From Massilia sp. R2A-15 (GTDB lineage: Bacteria; Pseudomonadota; Gammaproteobacteria; Burkholderiales; Burkholderiaceae_D), in assembly GCF_030704305.1 (NCBI RefSeq), contig NZ_CP131935.1:2294001-2358000 (forward strand): a stretch of 64,000 bases of DNA, given 5' to 3'. The stretch's first letter is position 1, and every line of letters begins with the position of its first letter. Under the pieces are notes generated by a model. The model worked only from the letters and a program-made list of their open reading frames with translations, was not told the origin of the DNA and ran no database searches. This document shows, piece after piece, positions 1 to 6,499 of this stretch. The position numbers were made by a program, and so were the translations under genes.

Positions 1-1
1 G

Positions 2-610
2 CAGAGCGAGCCGTTCGTGATGGTCGGCCCGCAGAACAACGAAGGCACGCTGCAGCCGTTCAAACACGCGGAGAAGGAACGTGCGATGGCGCGCATACTC
101 GGCGTGCGCCGCTTCGTCGACGGCTGGCTGGCCACCTACGGCGAAGGCGTGCAGCGCCGCATGAGCGACAAGTCGCAGCTGGAGACGGTGCTGCGTTACG
201 GCGTCGGCACCACCGAATTCATGCGCAGCACCGGCGGCTACGCGCTGACGCTCGAGTGCGGCCAGCACAAGGACCCGGCCGCGCCCGACGTGGCGTACCG
301 CGCCATCATGAATACGCTCGCCTTCCAAAAAATCATCGACGCCCCCGCCCCGACGCCGGTGCCGGCCGCCGAGATGGAGGCGCTGTCGATGGTGGTGGTG
401 CACGACAAGATGCACGCCGACGACGCCTTCGTGCGCCAGTGGTCGAGCTTCGACCCGGTCGCCAAGGGCCAGCAGATCGGCGTGCGCGCCGACGGCACGC
501 CGGTGCTGTCGGAACTCGATGGCCGCATCCTGTTCCCGGACGTGAATGCGGGCGCGAACCAGGAATGGTACTACCTGACCCGCACTAATCCGGAGTTCGC
601 CGCCAACTAA
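2..610 (+). CDS. Succinylglutamate desuccinylase/aspartoacylase family protein, 3' part
   Basis: The reading frame is open from the window edge, so the N-terminus lies outside. The visible 203 residues contain GPQNNEG and, further on, TLECGQH; the Glu in that second motif sits where the catalytic glutamate lies in zinc-dependent aspartoacylase and succinylglutamate desuccinylase proteins. The zinc-binding HxxE segment must be upstream of the window. Enzymes of this family hydrolyse N-acyl amino acids in the cytoplasm. The substrate cannot be told from this part, and no arginine succinyltransferase (ast) genes are visible alongside, so AstE is not asserted. The end reaches a run of A residues but no clear hairpin. 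Confidence 0.75.
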   Translation, partial: QSEPFVMVGPQNNEGTLQPFKHAEKERAMARILGVRRFVDGWLATYGEGVQRRMSDKSQLETVLRYGVGTTEFMRSTGGYALTLECGQHKDPAAPDVAYRAIMNTLAFQKIIDAPAPTPVPAAEMEALSMVVVHDKMHADDAFVRQWSSFDPVAKGQQIGVRADGTPVLSELDGRILFPDVNAGANQEWYYLTRTNPEFAAN

Positions 611-779
611 AAAAAAAGGCGCCCCACATACTTGCCCTCATAGCAACATTCGCCGTAGACTGAGGCTTGGCGAAGGACTGCTATCGGCTGCTGATTCAAC
701 CGGTCGAACAGCGATAGACCGGTTCCGGCCAGAAGCAGACGTTCACGGTACGGCTCAGTACTTTCTCTCTTGAGGTGAT
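611..779. other. Intergenic spacer, lower GC, no gene seen
   Basis: A 169-base spacer with visibly lower GC than the flanking aspartoacylase gene. It includes a run of A directly after the stop codon and a segment reading GGTTCCGGCCAGAAGCAGA at about 720-738. A related stretch, GGGGCCGGAAGCAGCC, occurs at 1100-1115 on the far side of the next gene, so the two may be members of a scattered intergenic repeat. I see no promoter I would defend. Confidence 0.3.
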
Positions 780-1082
780 ATGCAGCTTTTAGATGCGATT
801 TTTCTTGTCGGACAGATGCCGGAGCAATCCGTGATCTACACGCGCGAACCGTTCCAGTTGAGCAATGAGGCGAAGATTGTCCAGTTTGGAAAGGACGACA
901 CGGTCGCGCGGAACGACAAGGAAGAAGGGTATGTCTATTTTCTCGAAGCTGAGCTTGTAACTGAGTTGCTGGAGATGATTGCCTCGAAACGTAGCTCTCG
1001 AGAGACAAAGGCTGAATTCGTGCGCCACTACGCTACTTGGGATGCATATCCTGCTTGGGCTTTTGATCTCGAAGATGCATGA
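780..1082 (+). CDS. Small hypothetical protein, possibly DUF7716-like
   Basis: A 100-residue acidic soluble protein with no signal peptide or membrane segment. The start ATG follows GAGGTGAT at good ribosome-binding distance. The layout (an N-terminal segment with PEQSVIYTREPF, a central DD..A stretch, and a conserved-looking C-terminus rich in Trp, Tyr and Asp ending WDAYPAWAFDLEDA) reminds me of the DUF7716 family, whose role is unknown to me. That match is from memory and tentative. Codon use is plainly less GC-rich than that of neighbouring genes, which suggests acquisition. Small isolated proteins of this kind are sometimes immunity proteins, but no toxin gene is visible here. Confidence 0.55.
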   Translation: MQLLDAIFLVGQMPEQSVIYTREPFQLSNEAKIVQFGKDDTVARNDKEEGYVYFLEAELVTELLEMIASKRSSRETKAEFVRHYATWDAYPAWAFDLEDA

Positions 1083-1230
1083 AGTCCATCGTCCGCTTGG
1101 GGCCGGAAGCAGCCGCCCAATAACGGTTGCGCTCGGCCAATAGCAGCCGGTGACTGCTCTTTCGATCAGATTGCTTTTTCGCTACAAAGAGCAGTCATTG
1201 ACAACCGACTTAGTGAGATAAGGGGAATTA

Positions 1231-1458
1231 ATGCCGCTGGAACTTCGTAGATGGTTTCAGGTTTCGACCAGCGTAGCAGGCATGGTTGCAGCCGGAGTTT
1301 GCTGGTTTTTCTTGCGTTCGGCAATTGCCGCAGGCGCCCACGGAGCGCAGCTAGCGGCCGGCTTGTTGATGGTGGGTGCACTTATCGGATTCGGGCGAAT
1401 ATTGACAGTACTTCTCCCCCTTGTTCTGCCCAAGATCTGGACAAGGCATCACTTATAG
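1231..1458 (+). CDS. Small hypothetical membrane protein
   Basis: A 75-residue protein preceded by AAGGGGA nine bases before the ATG. Two hydrophobic stretches (about residues 12-35 and 42-66) are separated by a short polar turn, so two transmembrane helices are likely. I do not recognise a family. The last 10 bases overlap, on the other strand, the end of a gene relic (1449-1589), so the C-terminus may have been set by the rearrangement that left that relic. It lies in the same lower-GC accessory patch as the 100-residue protein at 780-1082. Confidence 0.45.
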   Translation: MPLELRRWFQVSTSVAGMVAAGVCWFFLRSAIAAGAHGAQLAAGLLMVGALIGFGRILTVLLPLVLPKIWTRHHL

Positions 1459-1589
1459 CCAGCCCAAAACCGGCGAATCACGGTGTTGAGCGCGCGTTCG
1501 CTACGCCGCCACTCGACCACCAAGCGCAGCATGAACAATGCCTGCTCCGCAAATCCGACCAGGAGCCAGACCGTTTCAGCGCTCAAGGC
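1449..1589 (-). pseudogene. Fragment of a lipid-A-disaccharide synthase N-terminal domain (LAB_N) protein
   Basis: Reading the minus strand gives 46 codons ending in a proper stop at 1449-1451, with the segment WLLVGFAEQALFMLRLVVEW followed by RRSERALNTVIRRFW. This is the recognisable core of the short membrane proteins that carry the LpxB N-terminal domain (W-x-x-x-GF-x-x-QALF...R-x-x-V-x-W-x-x-SER). There is no start codon or N-terminus, and the frame is broken upstream. Such proteins are often encoded next to a DPM1-like glycosyltransferase, and a fragment of exactly that type lies just upstream at 1651-1746. I read both as remains of one operon. Confidence 0.5.
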
Positions 1590-1650
1590 ATGATCCCTTG
1601 GGCCGCAGCCGCATCATGAACATCGCGCGCGCCCCACGCGAGGCACACCG

Positions 1651-1746
1651 CATCATGATGCTCCCCTGCGCGGCGTCGATACCGGCCTGCATGGCCGCGG
1701 TCTGGCCGAAGCGGCGCTGTTGGATCACCGCGCACACCTGGTCCGG
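1651..1746 (-). pseudogene. Fragment of a DPM1-like family 2 glycosyltransferase
   Basis: The minus-strand translation contains AVIQQRRFGQTAAMQAGIDA followed by AQGSIMM. This is the highly conserved nucleotide-sugar binding segment of polyprenyl-phosphate glycosyltransferases (RxxxFGQTAAMxAGxDxAxGxxxxxMD). The following DAD/DGD metal motif is missing: the frame runs into unrelated residues after the two Met, and there is no plausible start. Only about 32 codons of a normal protein of over 300 residues remain. It precedes the LAB_N fragment in the order normal for glycolipid-modifying operons, which supports both calls. Confidence 0.5.
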
Positions 1747-1818
1747 ATACATGTCCGCGCCTCGCACCGTTCTAAATTGTGCGACAATCCACGGCTGTGC
1801 ATCGCTTCAACAAGAACA

Positions 1819-2598
1819 ATGATAAATATGGGCATCGGAGGTATTTCCCGGCAAGCGATCGCGTTTGCTTGCGCCCTGCTGCTCGCCGCCAGCGCTGACG
1901 CCGCGCCGATCGACGTCCACATCATGCCGCAGGAAAGCATCCCGCCCAAATGGATCGTGGGCCACGGTGTGCCGCAAGGGTTCTGCCCGGACCTGATGGC
2001 CGCCATCGAACGGATCGAGCCACGCCTCCACTTTAGCGCCTCCGAACGTCCCCGCTCGCTGCCGGTGATCGAAGATGCGCTCGAACGCGGCAGTGCCTGG
2101 GCTGCGTGCGGGGTGATGGAATCGACGCGCCGGCGCCAGATCGCCATCCGCTCCAGCGTGCCCGTGTTCGAAACCCGCCATCGCCTGGCCGCCGTTGCGA
2201 CCGACCTGCAGACGGTCGAAAATCTCGACGACCTGGTGCGCCTGCACCCCTTGATCAACACCGCCCGCGGCTCGGCCTACATCGGACAACTGAAGGCGCG
2301 CGGCCTGCAGGTCGACGACAGCACCGGCGACAATGTCGTCAACCTGCGCAAGACCTTGTACGGCCACGGCCGCTACACCTACATGAGCGAATTCACCCTG
2401 AAATACCTCATTCGCGTCGAGCACCTGCAGGACAAGCTGCGCATCCTGCCGGCGGTGTTCGACGAGGACTACGTGTATTTCTGGACCAGCAGGAAAGCCG
2501 ATCCGGCCGTCGCGCCGATGATCGATCACGCGCTGGCGAAGCTTCAGTCGAGCGGCGAACTGGCGCGCATCTACGAGCGCTGGGCGCGCCTCAAATAA
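1819..2598 (+). CDS. Periplasmic solute-binding protein (SBP_bac_3 type)
   Basis: A 259-residue protein. I chose ATG 1819 because it gives a clean signal peptide (about residues 1-28, hydrophobic AIAFACALLLAASADA, cleavage near AAP); the frame is open further upstream but codes for nothing signal-like. A second ATG at 1828 is also possible. The mature part has the two-lobe layout of family 3 binding proteins (FCPDLMAAIERI near the N-terminus, GELARIYERW at the very end). The typical ligand arginine and aspartate are not obvious. No permease or ATPase is adjacent, so it may belong to the stand-alone periplasmic proteins of this fold rather than to an ABC importer. Its stop is one base from the convergent exporter gene. 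Confidence 0.75.
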   Translation: MINMGIGGISRQAIAFACALLLAASADAAPIDVHIMPQESIPPKWIVGHGVPQGFCPDLMAAIERIEPRLHFSASERPRSLPVIEDALERGSAWAACGVMESTRRRQIAIRSSVPVFETRHRLAAVATDLQTVENLDDLVRLHPLINTARGSAYIGQLKARGLQVDDSTGDNVVNLRKTLYGHGRYTYMSEFTLKYLIRVEHLQDKLRILPAVFDEDYVYFWTSRKADPAVAPMIDHALAKLQSSGELARIYERWARLK

Positions 2599-2599
2599 T

Positions 2600-2920
2600 T
2601 CAGGCCGGCGTCAGCAGCTTCAGACCCGCGATGCCGGCGACGATCATCGCGATCGACAGCAAGCGCAGGGCGCCCGCCGGCTCGTTCAGCATGACCATTC
2701 CGAACACCGCGGTGCCGACGGTGCCAATGCCGGTCCACACCGCGTAGGCCGTGCCGAGCGGCAGGCTCCGCAACGCCAGGCCGAGCAGGCCGACGCTGCC
2801 GGCCATGGTCGCCAGCGTGAACACCGAGGGCCACAGCCGCGTGAAGCCGGCGGTGTGCTTCAGGCCCACGGCCCATGCGATCTCCAGCACGCCTGCGAAA
2901 AACAGAATGACCCAGCTCAT
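2600..2920 (-). CDS. sugE: SMR-family guanidinium exporter Gdx (SugE)
   Basis: A 106-residue inner-membrane protein with four hydrophobic helices. The signature glutamate lies in helix 1 (GVLEIAWAVGLK), and TAYAVWTGIGTVG fills helix 3, which is the Gdx/SugE pattern rather than the polyaromatic EmrE one. Members of this subtype are known to export guanidinium in exchange for protons as antiparallel dimers. I took the ATG at 2918-2920, giving the family's usual length; the longer open frame upstream lacks any helix. I looked for the ACGR-loop hairpins of a guanidine-II riboswitch in the leader and did not find them. Confidence 0.85.
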   Translation of the reverse strand: MSWVILFFAGVLEIAWAVGLKHTAGFTRLWPSVFTLATMAGSVGLLGLALRSLPLGTAYAVWTGIGTVGTAVFGMVMLNEPAGALRLLSIAMIVAGIAGLKLLTPA

Positions 2921-3065
2921 GGACAGCTCCCCGGTATTGGCAGGAAGGTCCGTGCCATGGTTGAAAAATTGCAGCGACGTTAGCACAGCGGGCAGCGCCC
3001 AGCAAGCCCGGCCGAAGTGGGTGATAATCGCCTGCTGACCACACGACAACCGGAAAGCCGCACCC

Positions 3066-3959
3066 ATGAAGCACACGATGACGCCCGCAGACATCTTCAC
3101 CGCGCTCGGCGTGGTTTGCATCTGGGGCGTGAACTTCGTCGTCATCAAGATCGGCCTGCAGGACCTGCCGCCCATCCTGTTCACCGCCCTGCGCTTCCTG
3201 TTTGCCGCGCTGCCGCTCGTGTTCTTTGTCGCGCGCCCGGCCACTTCGATCGGACTGGTCCTGGCCTACGGCATGTTCCAGTTCGCCCTGCAGTTCACCT
3301 TGCTGTTTACCGGCATCAAACTCGGCTTGCCGGCCGGCCTGGCCTCGCTGGTGATTCAGCTGCAGGCCTTCTTCACGATCGGGCTGGCCGTGCTGATGCT
3401 CAGGGAGCGGCCGCGGCCGGCGCAGCTGCTGGGCGCGCTGATCGCGTTCGGCGGCATGGCGCTGGTGGCGATCCATCTGGAAGGCACGGCCACGCTGATC
3501 GGCTTCGTGCTGGTGGTGCTGGCCGGCGCGTGCTGGGCCAGCGCCAACATCGTGACCAAGAAGATGGGCCAGGTGAACGCGCTGTCGCTGGTGGTGTGGG
3601 GTTCGCTGGTGGCGACGCCGCCGTTGCTGCTGGCGTCGTGGATCGTCGAAGGCGGCGCCGCGTGGCAGCTGGCGGCCGGCCGCTTCGGCCTCAGGTCGCT
3701 GGCGACCGTGCTGTTCCAGGCCTACCCCAACACCATCCTCGGCTTCGGCATCTGGTCTATGCTGATGCGCAAGTACCCGACCGCCACGGTGGCGCCGTTC
3801 TCGCTGCTGGTGCCGGTGGCCGGCATGGCCAGCGCGGCGCTGTTCCTCGGCGAGTCGCTGCCGTGGTGGAAAATCGCCGCCGGAGCGCTGGTGCTGGGCG
3901 GGCTGGCGCTGAACCAGTTCGGCGGGCGCCTGTGGGCGATGGCGACGGCGGCGCGTTGA
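3066..3959 (+). CDS. eamA: EamA-type drug/metabolite exporter
   Basis: A 297-residue inner-membrane protein with about ten hydrophobic helices and two EamA repeats (residues roughly 10-140 and 150-290). The opening VVCIWGVNFVVIKIGLQDLP, the FVARP segment, GLPAGLASLVIQLQAFFTIG and the late PFSLLVPVAGMASAALFLGE follow the E. coli EamA (YdeD) sequence closely. That protein exports O-acetylserine and cysteine pathway metabolites. The substrate here is inferred. An alternative start is the ATG three codons downstream (3075). It is divergent from sugE across a 145-base spacer. Confidence 0.8.
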   Translation: MKHTMTPADIFTALGVVCIWGVNFVVIKIGLQDLPPILFTALRFLFAALPLVFFVARPATSIGLVLAYGMFQFALQFTLLFTGIKLGLPAGLASLVIQLQAFFTIGLAVLMLRERPRPAQLLGALIAFGGMALVAIHLEGTATLIGFVLVVLAGACWASANIVTKKMGQVNALSLVVWGSLVATPPLLLASWIVEGGAAWQLAAGRFGLRSLATVLFQAYPNTILGFGIWSMLMRKYPTATVAPFSLLVPVAGMASAALFLGESLPWWKIAAGALVLGGLALNQFGGRLWAMATAAR

Positions 3960-4002
3960 CAACATGTACACTGTGCTCCCATACCAATCACCGGAGCCAG
4001 CC

Positions 4003-4362
4003 ATGCAAATTGCCGCAAACGTCCTGATCGCGCTGGTTGCGCTGCTGCACGCCTATTTTTTTATGCTCGAGACGGTGCTGTTCAAGACGCGCGGGCGCAA
4101 GGTGTTCGGGCTGTCGGCCGAGAAAGCCGAGATCCTGGCGCCGGCGATGTCGAACCAGGGCTGCTACAACGGCTTCCTGGTCGCCGCGCTGCTGATCGGG
4201 CTGCTGCATCCCGCCTGGCACGTCGGGTTCCTGTTCAAGATCTACGGCCTGACGTGCGTGATCGTCGCCGGCATCTGGGGCGCCGTCACCGTCAAGCGCT
4301 CGATCTTATACATTCAGGCGCTGCCCGCGCTGATCGCACTGATCCTGGCGCACTTCCCCTGA
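4003..4362 (+). CDS. DUF1304 family membrane protein
   Basis: A 119-residue protein with four hydrophobic helices (about residues 3-25, 50-70, 75-95, 98-118). ATG 4003 is preferred to the upstream in-frame ATG at 3964 because CGGAG lies eight bases before it and because the first helix then starts at residue 3. The pattern LHAYFFMLETVLF near the N-terminus, NQGCYNGFLVAALL in the middle, and the final LPALIALI match small DUF1304 proteins. The molecular role is not known to me. It follows eamA by 43 bases on the same strand, so the two could be cotranscribed. Confidence 0.75.
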   Translation: MQIAANVLIALVALLHAYFFMLETVLFKTRGRKVFGLSAEKAEILAPAMSNQGCYNGFLVAALLIGLLHPAWHVGFLFKIYGLTCVIVAGIWGAVTVKRSILYIQALPALIALILAHFP

Positions 4363-4401
4363 TCGCCCTTGTTTTCTGGCCCGCCGGCACCATTTCCGGA
4401 T

Positions 4402-4421
4402 ATATCGTAGAATCACGATAT
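4402..4421. promoter_or_regulatory. Candidate operator of the ArsR-type regulator
   Basis: A perfect 7-base inverted repeat, ATATCGT-N6-ACGATAT, ends 22 bases before the regulator's start codon. A partly repeated TAGATTCGATA follows directly. ArsR-family repressors commonly bind imperfect AT-rich palindromes overlapping their own promoter, so autoregulation of the regulator and the ene-reductase is a reasonable inference from position and symmetry. Confidence 0.5.
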
Positions 4422-4443
4422 TAGATTCGATAAAACCCGATAC

Positions 4444-4740
4444 ATGAACATCGACGCAATCCACAAGGCGCTGGCCAATCCGGTGCGGCGGCAAATCCTT
4501 TGCTGGCTGAAGGATCCGCACGCCAACTTCGCGCAGCAGGAGCACCCGCTCGATATCGGCGTGTGCGCCGGGCTGATCGATGCGCGCACCGGCCTGTCGC
4601 AGTCGACCGTGTCGGCCCATCTTGCCGCTTTGCAGCGCGCCGAACTGGTCACTTCGCGCCGCGTCGGCCAATGGATCTTCTACAAACGCAACGAGGAAAC
4701 CATCCAGGCTTTCCTTGCCCATATCCACCAAGGACTTTAA
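4444..4740 (+). CDS. ArsR-family winged-helix transcriptional regulator
   Basis: A 98-residue DNA-binding protein. It begins IHKALANPVRRQILCWLKDP, the usual ArsR opening, and has a recognition region with TGLSQSTVSAHLAALQRAEL, then the wing VTSRRVGQWIFYKRN. The metal-type ELCVCDL motif is absent, so metal sensing is not indicated. The single Cys in VCAGL and one in ILCWL could be redox- or electrophile-sensing residues; that is speculation. It lies 10 bases upstream of an Old Yellow Enzyme gene on the same strand. A regulator paired with an ene-reductase is the known arrangement in NemR/NemA-like electrophile responses, although NemR itself belongs to the TetR family. Confidence 0.85.
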   Translation: MNIDAIHKALANPVRRQILCWLKDPHANFAQQEHPLDIGVCAGLIDARTGLSQSTVSAHLAALQRAELVTSRRVGQWIFYKRNEETIQAFLAHIHQGL

Positions 4741-4750
4741 GGAACTCAAC

Positions 4751-5809
4751 ATGACGACGATCTTCGATCCGATCACCATCGGCGACCTGCAACTGAAAAA
4801 CCGCATCATCATGGCGCCCCTCACCCGCGCCCGCGCCATCGGCGGCGCGCGCGTGCCGAACGCGCTGATGGCCAAGTACTACGAGCAGCGCGCCAGCGCC
4901 GGCCTCATTTTGTCGGAAGCGACCTCCGTGACCGCGCAAGGCGTCGGCTACGAAAACACCCCGGGCATCTGGTCGGACGAGCAGGTCGAGGGCTGGAAGC
5001 AAGTGACCGAGGCCGTGCATAAGGCCGGCGGCCGCATCTTCCTGCAGCTGTGGCATGTCGGCCGCATCTCCGACCCTGACCTGCTGAACGGCGACCTGCC
5101 GGTGGCGCCGAGCGCGATCGCGGCCAAGGGCCACGTCAGCCTGCTGCGTCCGGAACGCGGCTACCCTGTTCCGCGCGCTCTGACGACCGAAGAAATTCCG
5201 GGCGTGGTGGCGGCCTACCGCAAGGGCGCCGAGAACGCCAAGCTGGCCGGCTTCGACGGCGTGGAAATCCACGGCGCCAACGGCTACCTGCTGGACCAGT
5301 TCCTGCAGGACAGCACCAACCAGCGCACCGACAACTACGGCGGCTCGATCGAGAACCGCGCGCGGCTGATGCTCGAAGTGACCGATGCGTGCATCGAAGT
5401 GTGGGGCGCGAACCGCGTAGGCATGCACCTGGCGCCGCGCCGCGACGCGCACGACATGGGCGACTCGACGCCGGACGAAACCTTCGGCTACGTGGCGCGC
5501 GAACTGAAAAAACGCGGCATCGCGTTCATCTGCGCGCGCGAAGCGGTGGGCGACGACAGCCTGGGACCGCTGCTGAAGAAGGAGTTCGGCGGCGTCTACA
5601 TCGCCAACGAGCAGCTGACGCGCGAGAGCGCCGATGCCCTGATCGCTGCCGGCAAGGCCGATGCGGTGGCGTTCGGCAAGCTGTTCATCGCCAATCCGGA
5701 CCTGCCGCAGCGTCTGAAAGCGAATGCCGAATTCAATCCGGCGCGTCCGCAGCTGTTCTATGGTCCGGGCGCTGAAGGCTATACCGACTACCCTGCATTG
5801 CAAGCGTAA
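4751..5809 (+). CDS. nemA: Alkene reductase of the Old Yellow Enzyme family (NemA-like)
   Basis: A 352-residue FMN-dependent NAD(P)H oxidoreductase with a TIM barrel. The catalytic motif HGANGYL places His174 and Asn177 over the ring, with Tyr179 as the probable proton donor. MAPLTRARA near the start, LQLWHVGR at 99-106 and NYGGSIENRAR at 195-205 are standard family landmarks. Enzymes of this clade reduce activated C=C bonds and nitro groups in electrophiles such as N-ethylmaleimide. The ATG at 4751 follows AAGGA and lies 10 bases after the ArsR-type gene, so the two form an operon. A long frame open upstream overlaps the regulator and is not coding. Confidence 0.9.
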   Translation: MTTIFDPITIGDLQLKNRIIMAPLTRARAIGGARVPNALMAKYYEQRASAGLILSEATSVTAQGVGYENTPGIWSDEQVEGWKQVTEAVHKAGGRIFLQLWHVGRISDPDLLNGDLPVAPSAIAAKGHVSLLRPERGYPVPRALTTEEIPGVVAAYRKGAENAKLAGFDGVEIHGANGYLLDQFLQDSTNQRTDNYGGSIENRARLMLEVTDACIEVWGANRVGMHLAPRRDAHDMGDSTPDETFGYVARELKKRGIAFICAREAVGDDSLGPLLKKEFGGVYIANEQLTRESADALIAAGKADAVAFGKLFIANPDLPQRLKANAEFNPARPQLFYGPGAEGYTDYPALQA

Positions 5810-5827
5810 TCGAGGAAGTGGCAACTC

Positions 5828-5854
5828 GGGGTCTGGTCCTGCGGACCTGACCCC
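5828..5854. repeat. GGGGTC...GACCCC palindromic repeat (family 1), copy 1
   Basis: A 27-base palindrome: GGGGTC, a T:T mismatch, GGTCC, loop TGC, then the complements. It lies between two converging genes, followed by ATTTTC. The same core recurs with little change at 9151, 24964 and 36348 and as variants at 11261, 22781 and 36282. Confidence 0.85.
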
Positions 5855-5858
5855 ATTT

Positions 5859-6365
5859 TCATTTCAGCGACGCCAGATACTCCTCGTACTGGTCGTACAT
5901 ACCGCCAAACCCGCCCTGCATTGACGCATGCATCGCCAGGAACGCCGCCCGCTCGGCCTCGCTGGCGTTGAGCGGCTGCGACAGCAAGTGCAGCACCGTC
6001 TTGCCATCGACCTCCTCCAGCGTGGTCGTGTTCAGCACTTCGAGCGGCCAGACGGGACTCATCGGATTGGCGATCGGATTGCCTTCCGCGTCGGCGAAGC
6101 CGTTGATCCACACCATGCGCTCCGGCTCGGCCAGCTCGCGATACAGGAAGCGTCCCCAGATATCCATCCCGCCCGGGAAATGCATGCAGTAGTGGAAAAC
6201 GCCGCCCGGCCGCGGCTCATGCTTCTTCACGTCGATCGGCACGCCTTTCGGCCCCCACCAATGCTTCAGGTGTTCGGCCTGCGTCATCGTCTTCCACACC
6301 AGCTCGCGCGGGGCGTTGAAGGTCCGGGTGATCCGCAAGTCCACTGCGTCGTTGTTGTCATTCAT
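5859..6365 (-). CDS. SRPBCC (AHSA1-type) domain protein
   Basis: A 168-residue soluble protein starting at an ATG preceded by CAGGAGCG; the in-frame extension upstream is rejected because it lacks such a site. The first 60 residues, with ITRTFNAPRELVWKTMTQAE then LKHWWGPKG, are characteristic of the activator-of-Hsp90-ATPase homologue 1 / START-like fold, which forms a hydrophobic ligand pocket. QGGFGGMYDQYEEYLASL closes the domain. Ligands of bacterial members are mostly unknown. The gene stands alone, converging on nemA with a family 1 palindrome between their stops. Confidence 0.85.
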   Translation of the reverse strand: MNDNNDAVDLRITRTFNAPRELVWKTMTQAEHLKHWWGPKGVPIDVKKHEPRPGGVFHYCMHFPGGMDIWGRFLYRELAEPERMVWINGFADAEGNPIANPMSPVWPLEVLNTTTLEEVDGKTVLHLLSQPLNASEAERAAFLAMHASMQGGFGGMYDQYEEYLASLK

Positions 6366-6499
6366 CTGCACGCTCCTGTTGAAGTCCGTTAGCCAGCCGG
6401 TAATCTCCCGCCATATACATATCAAGTCAAGATTTTCTTTCCAGAATTGGCGTGATATTCTGGCCCGCTCTTTCGTCGCCCCCCAATAAAAGGAACATC

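Noticed and set aside
607..1008. 133-codon minus-strand frame overlapping the small gene at 780
   Set aside because: The plus-strand frame has a good ribosome-binding site and sensible composition; the minus frame has neither.
2921..3065. Possible guanidine riboswitch upstream of sugE
   Set aside because: I looked for paired ACGR-loop hairpins and for the guanidine-I core and saw neither.
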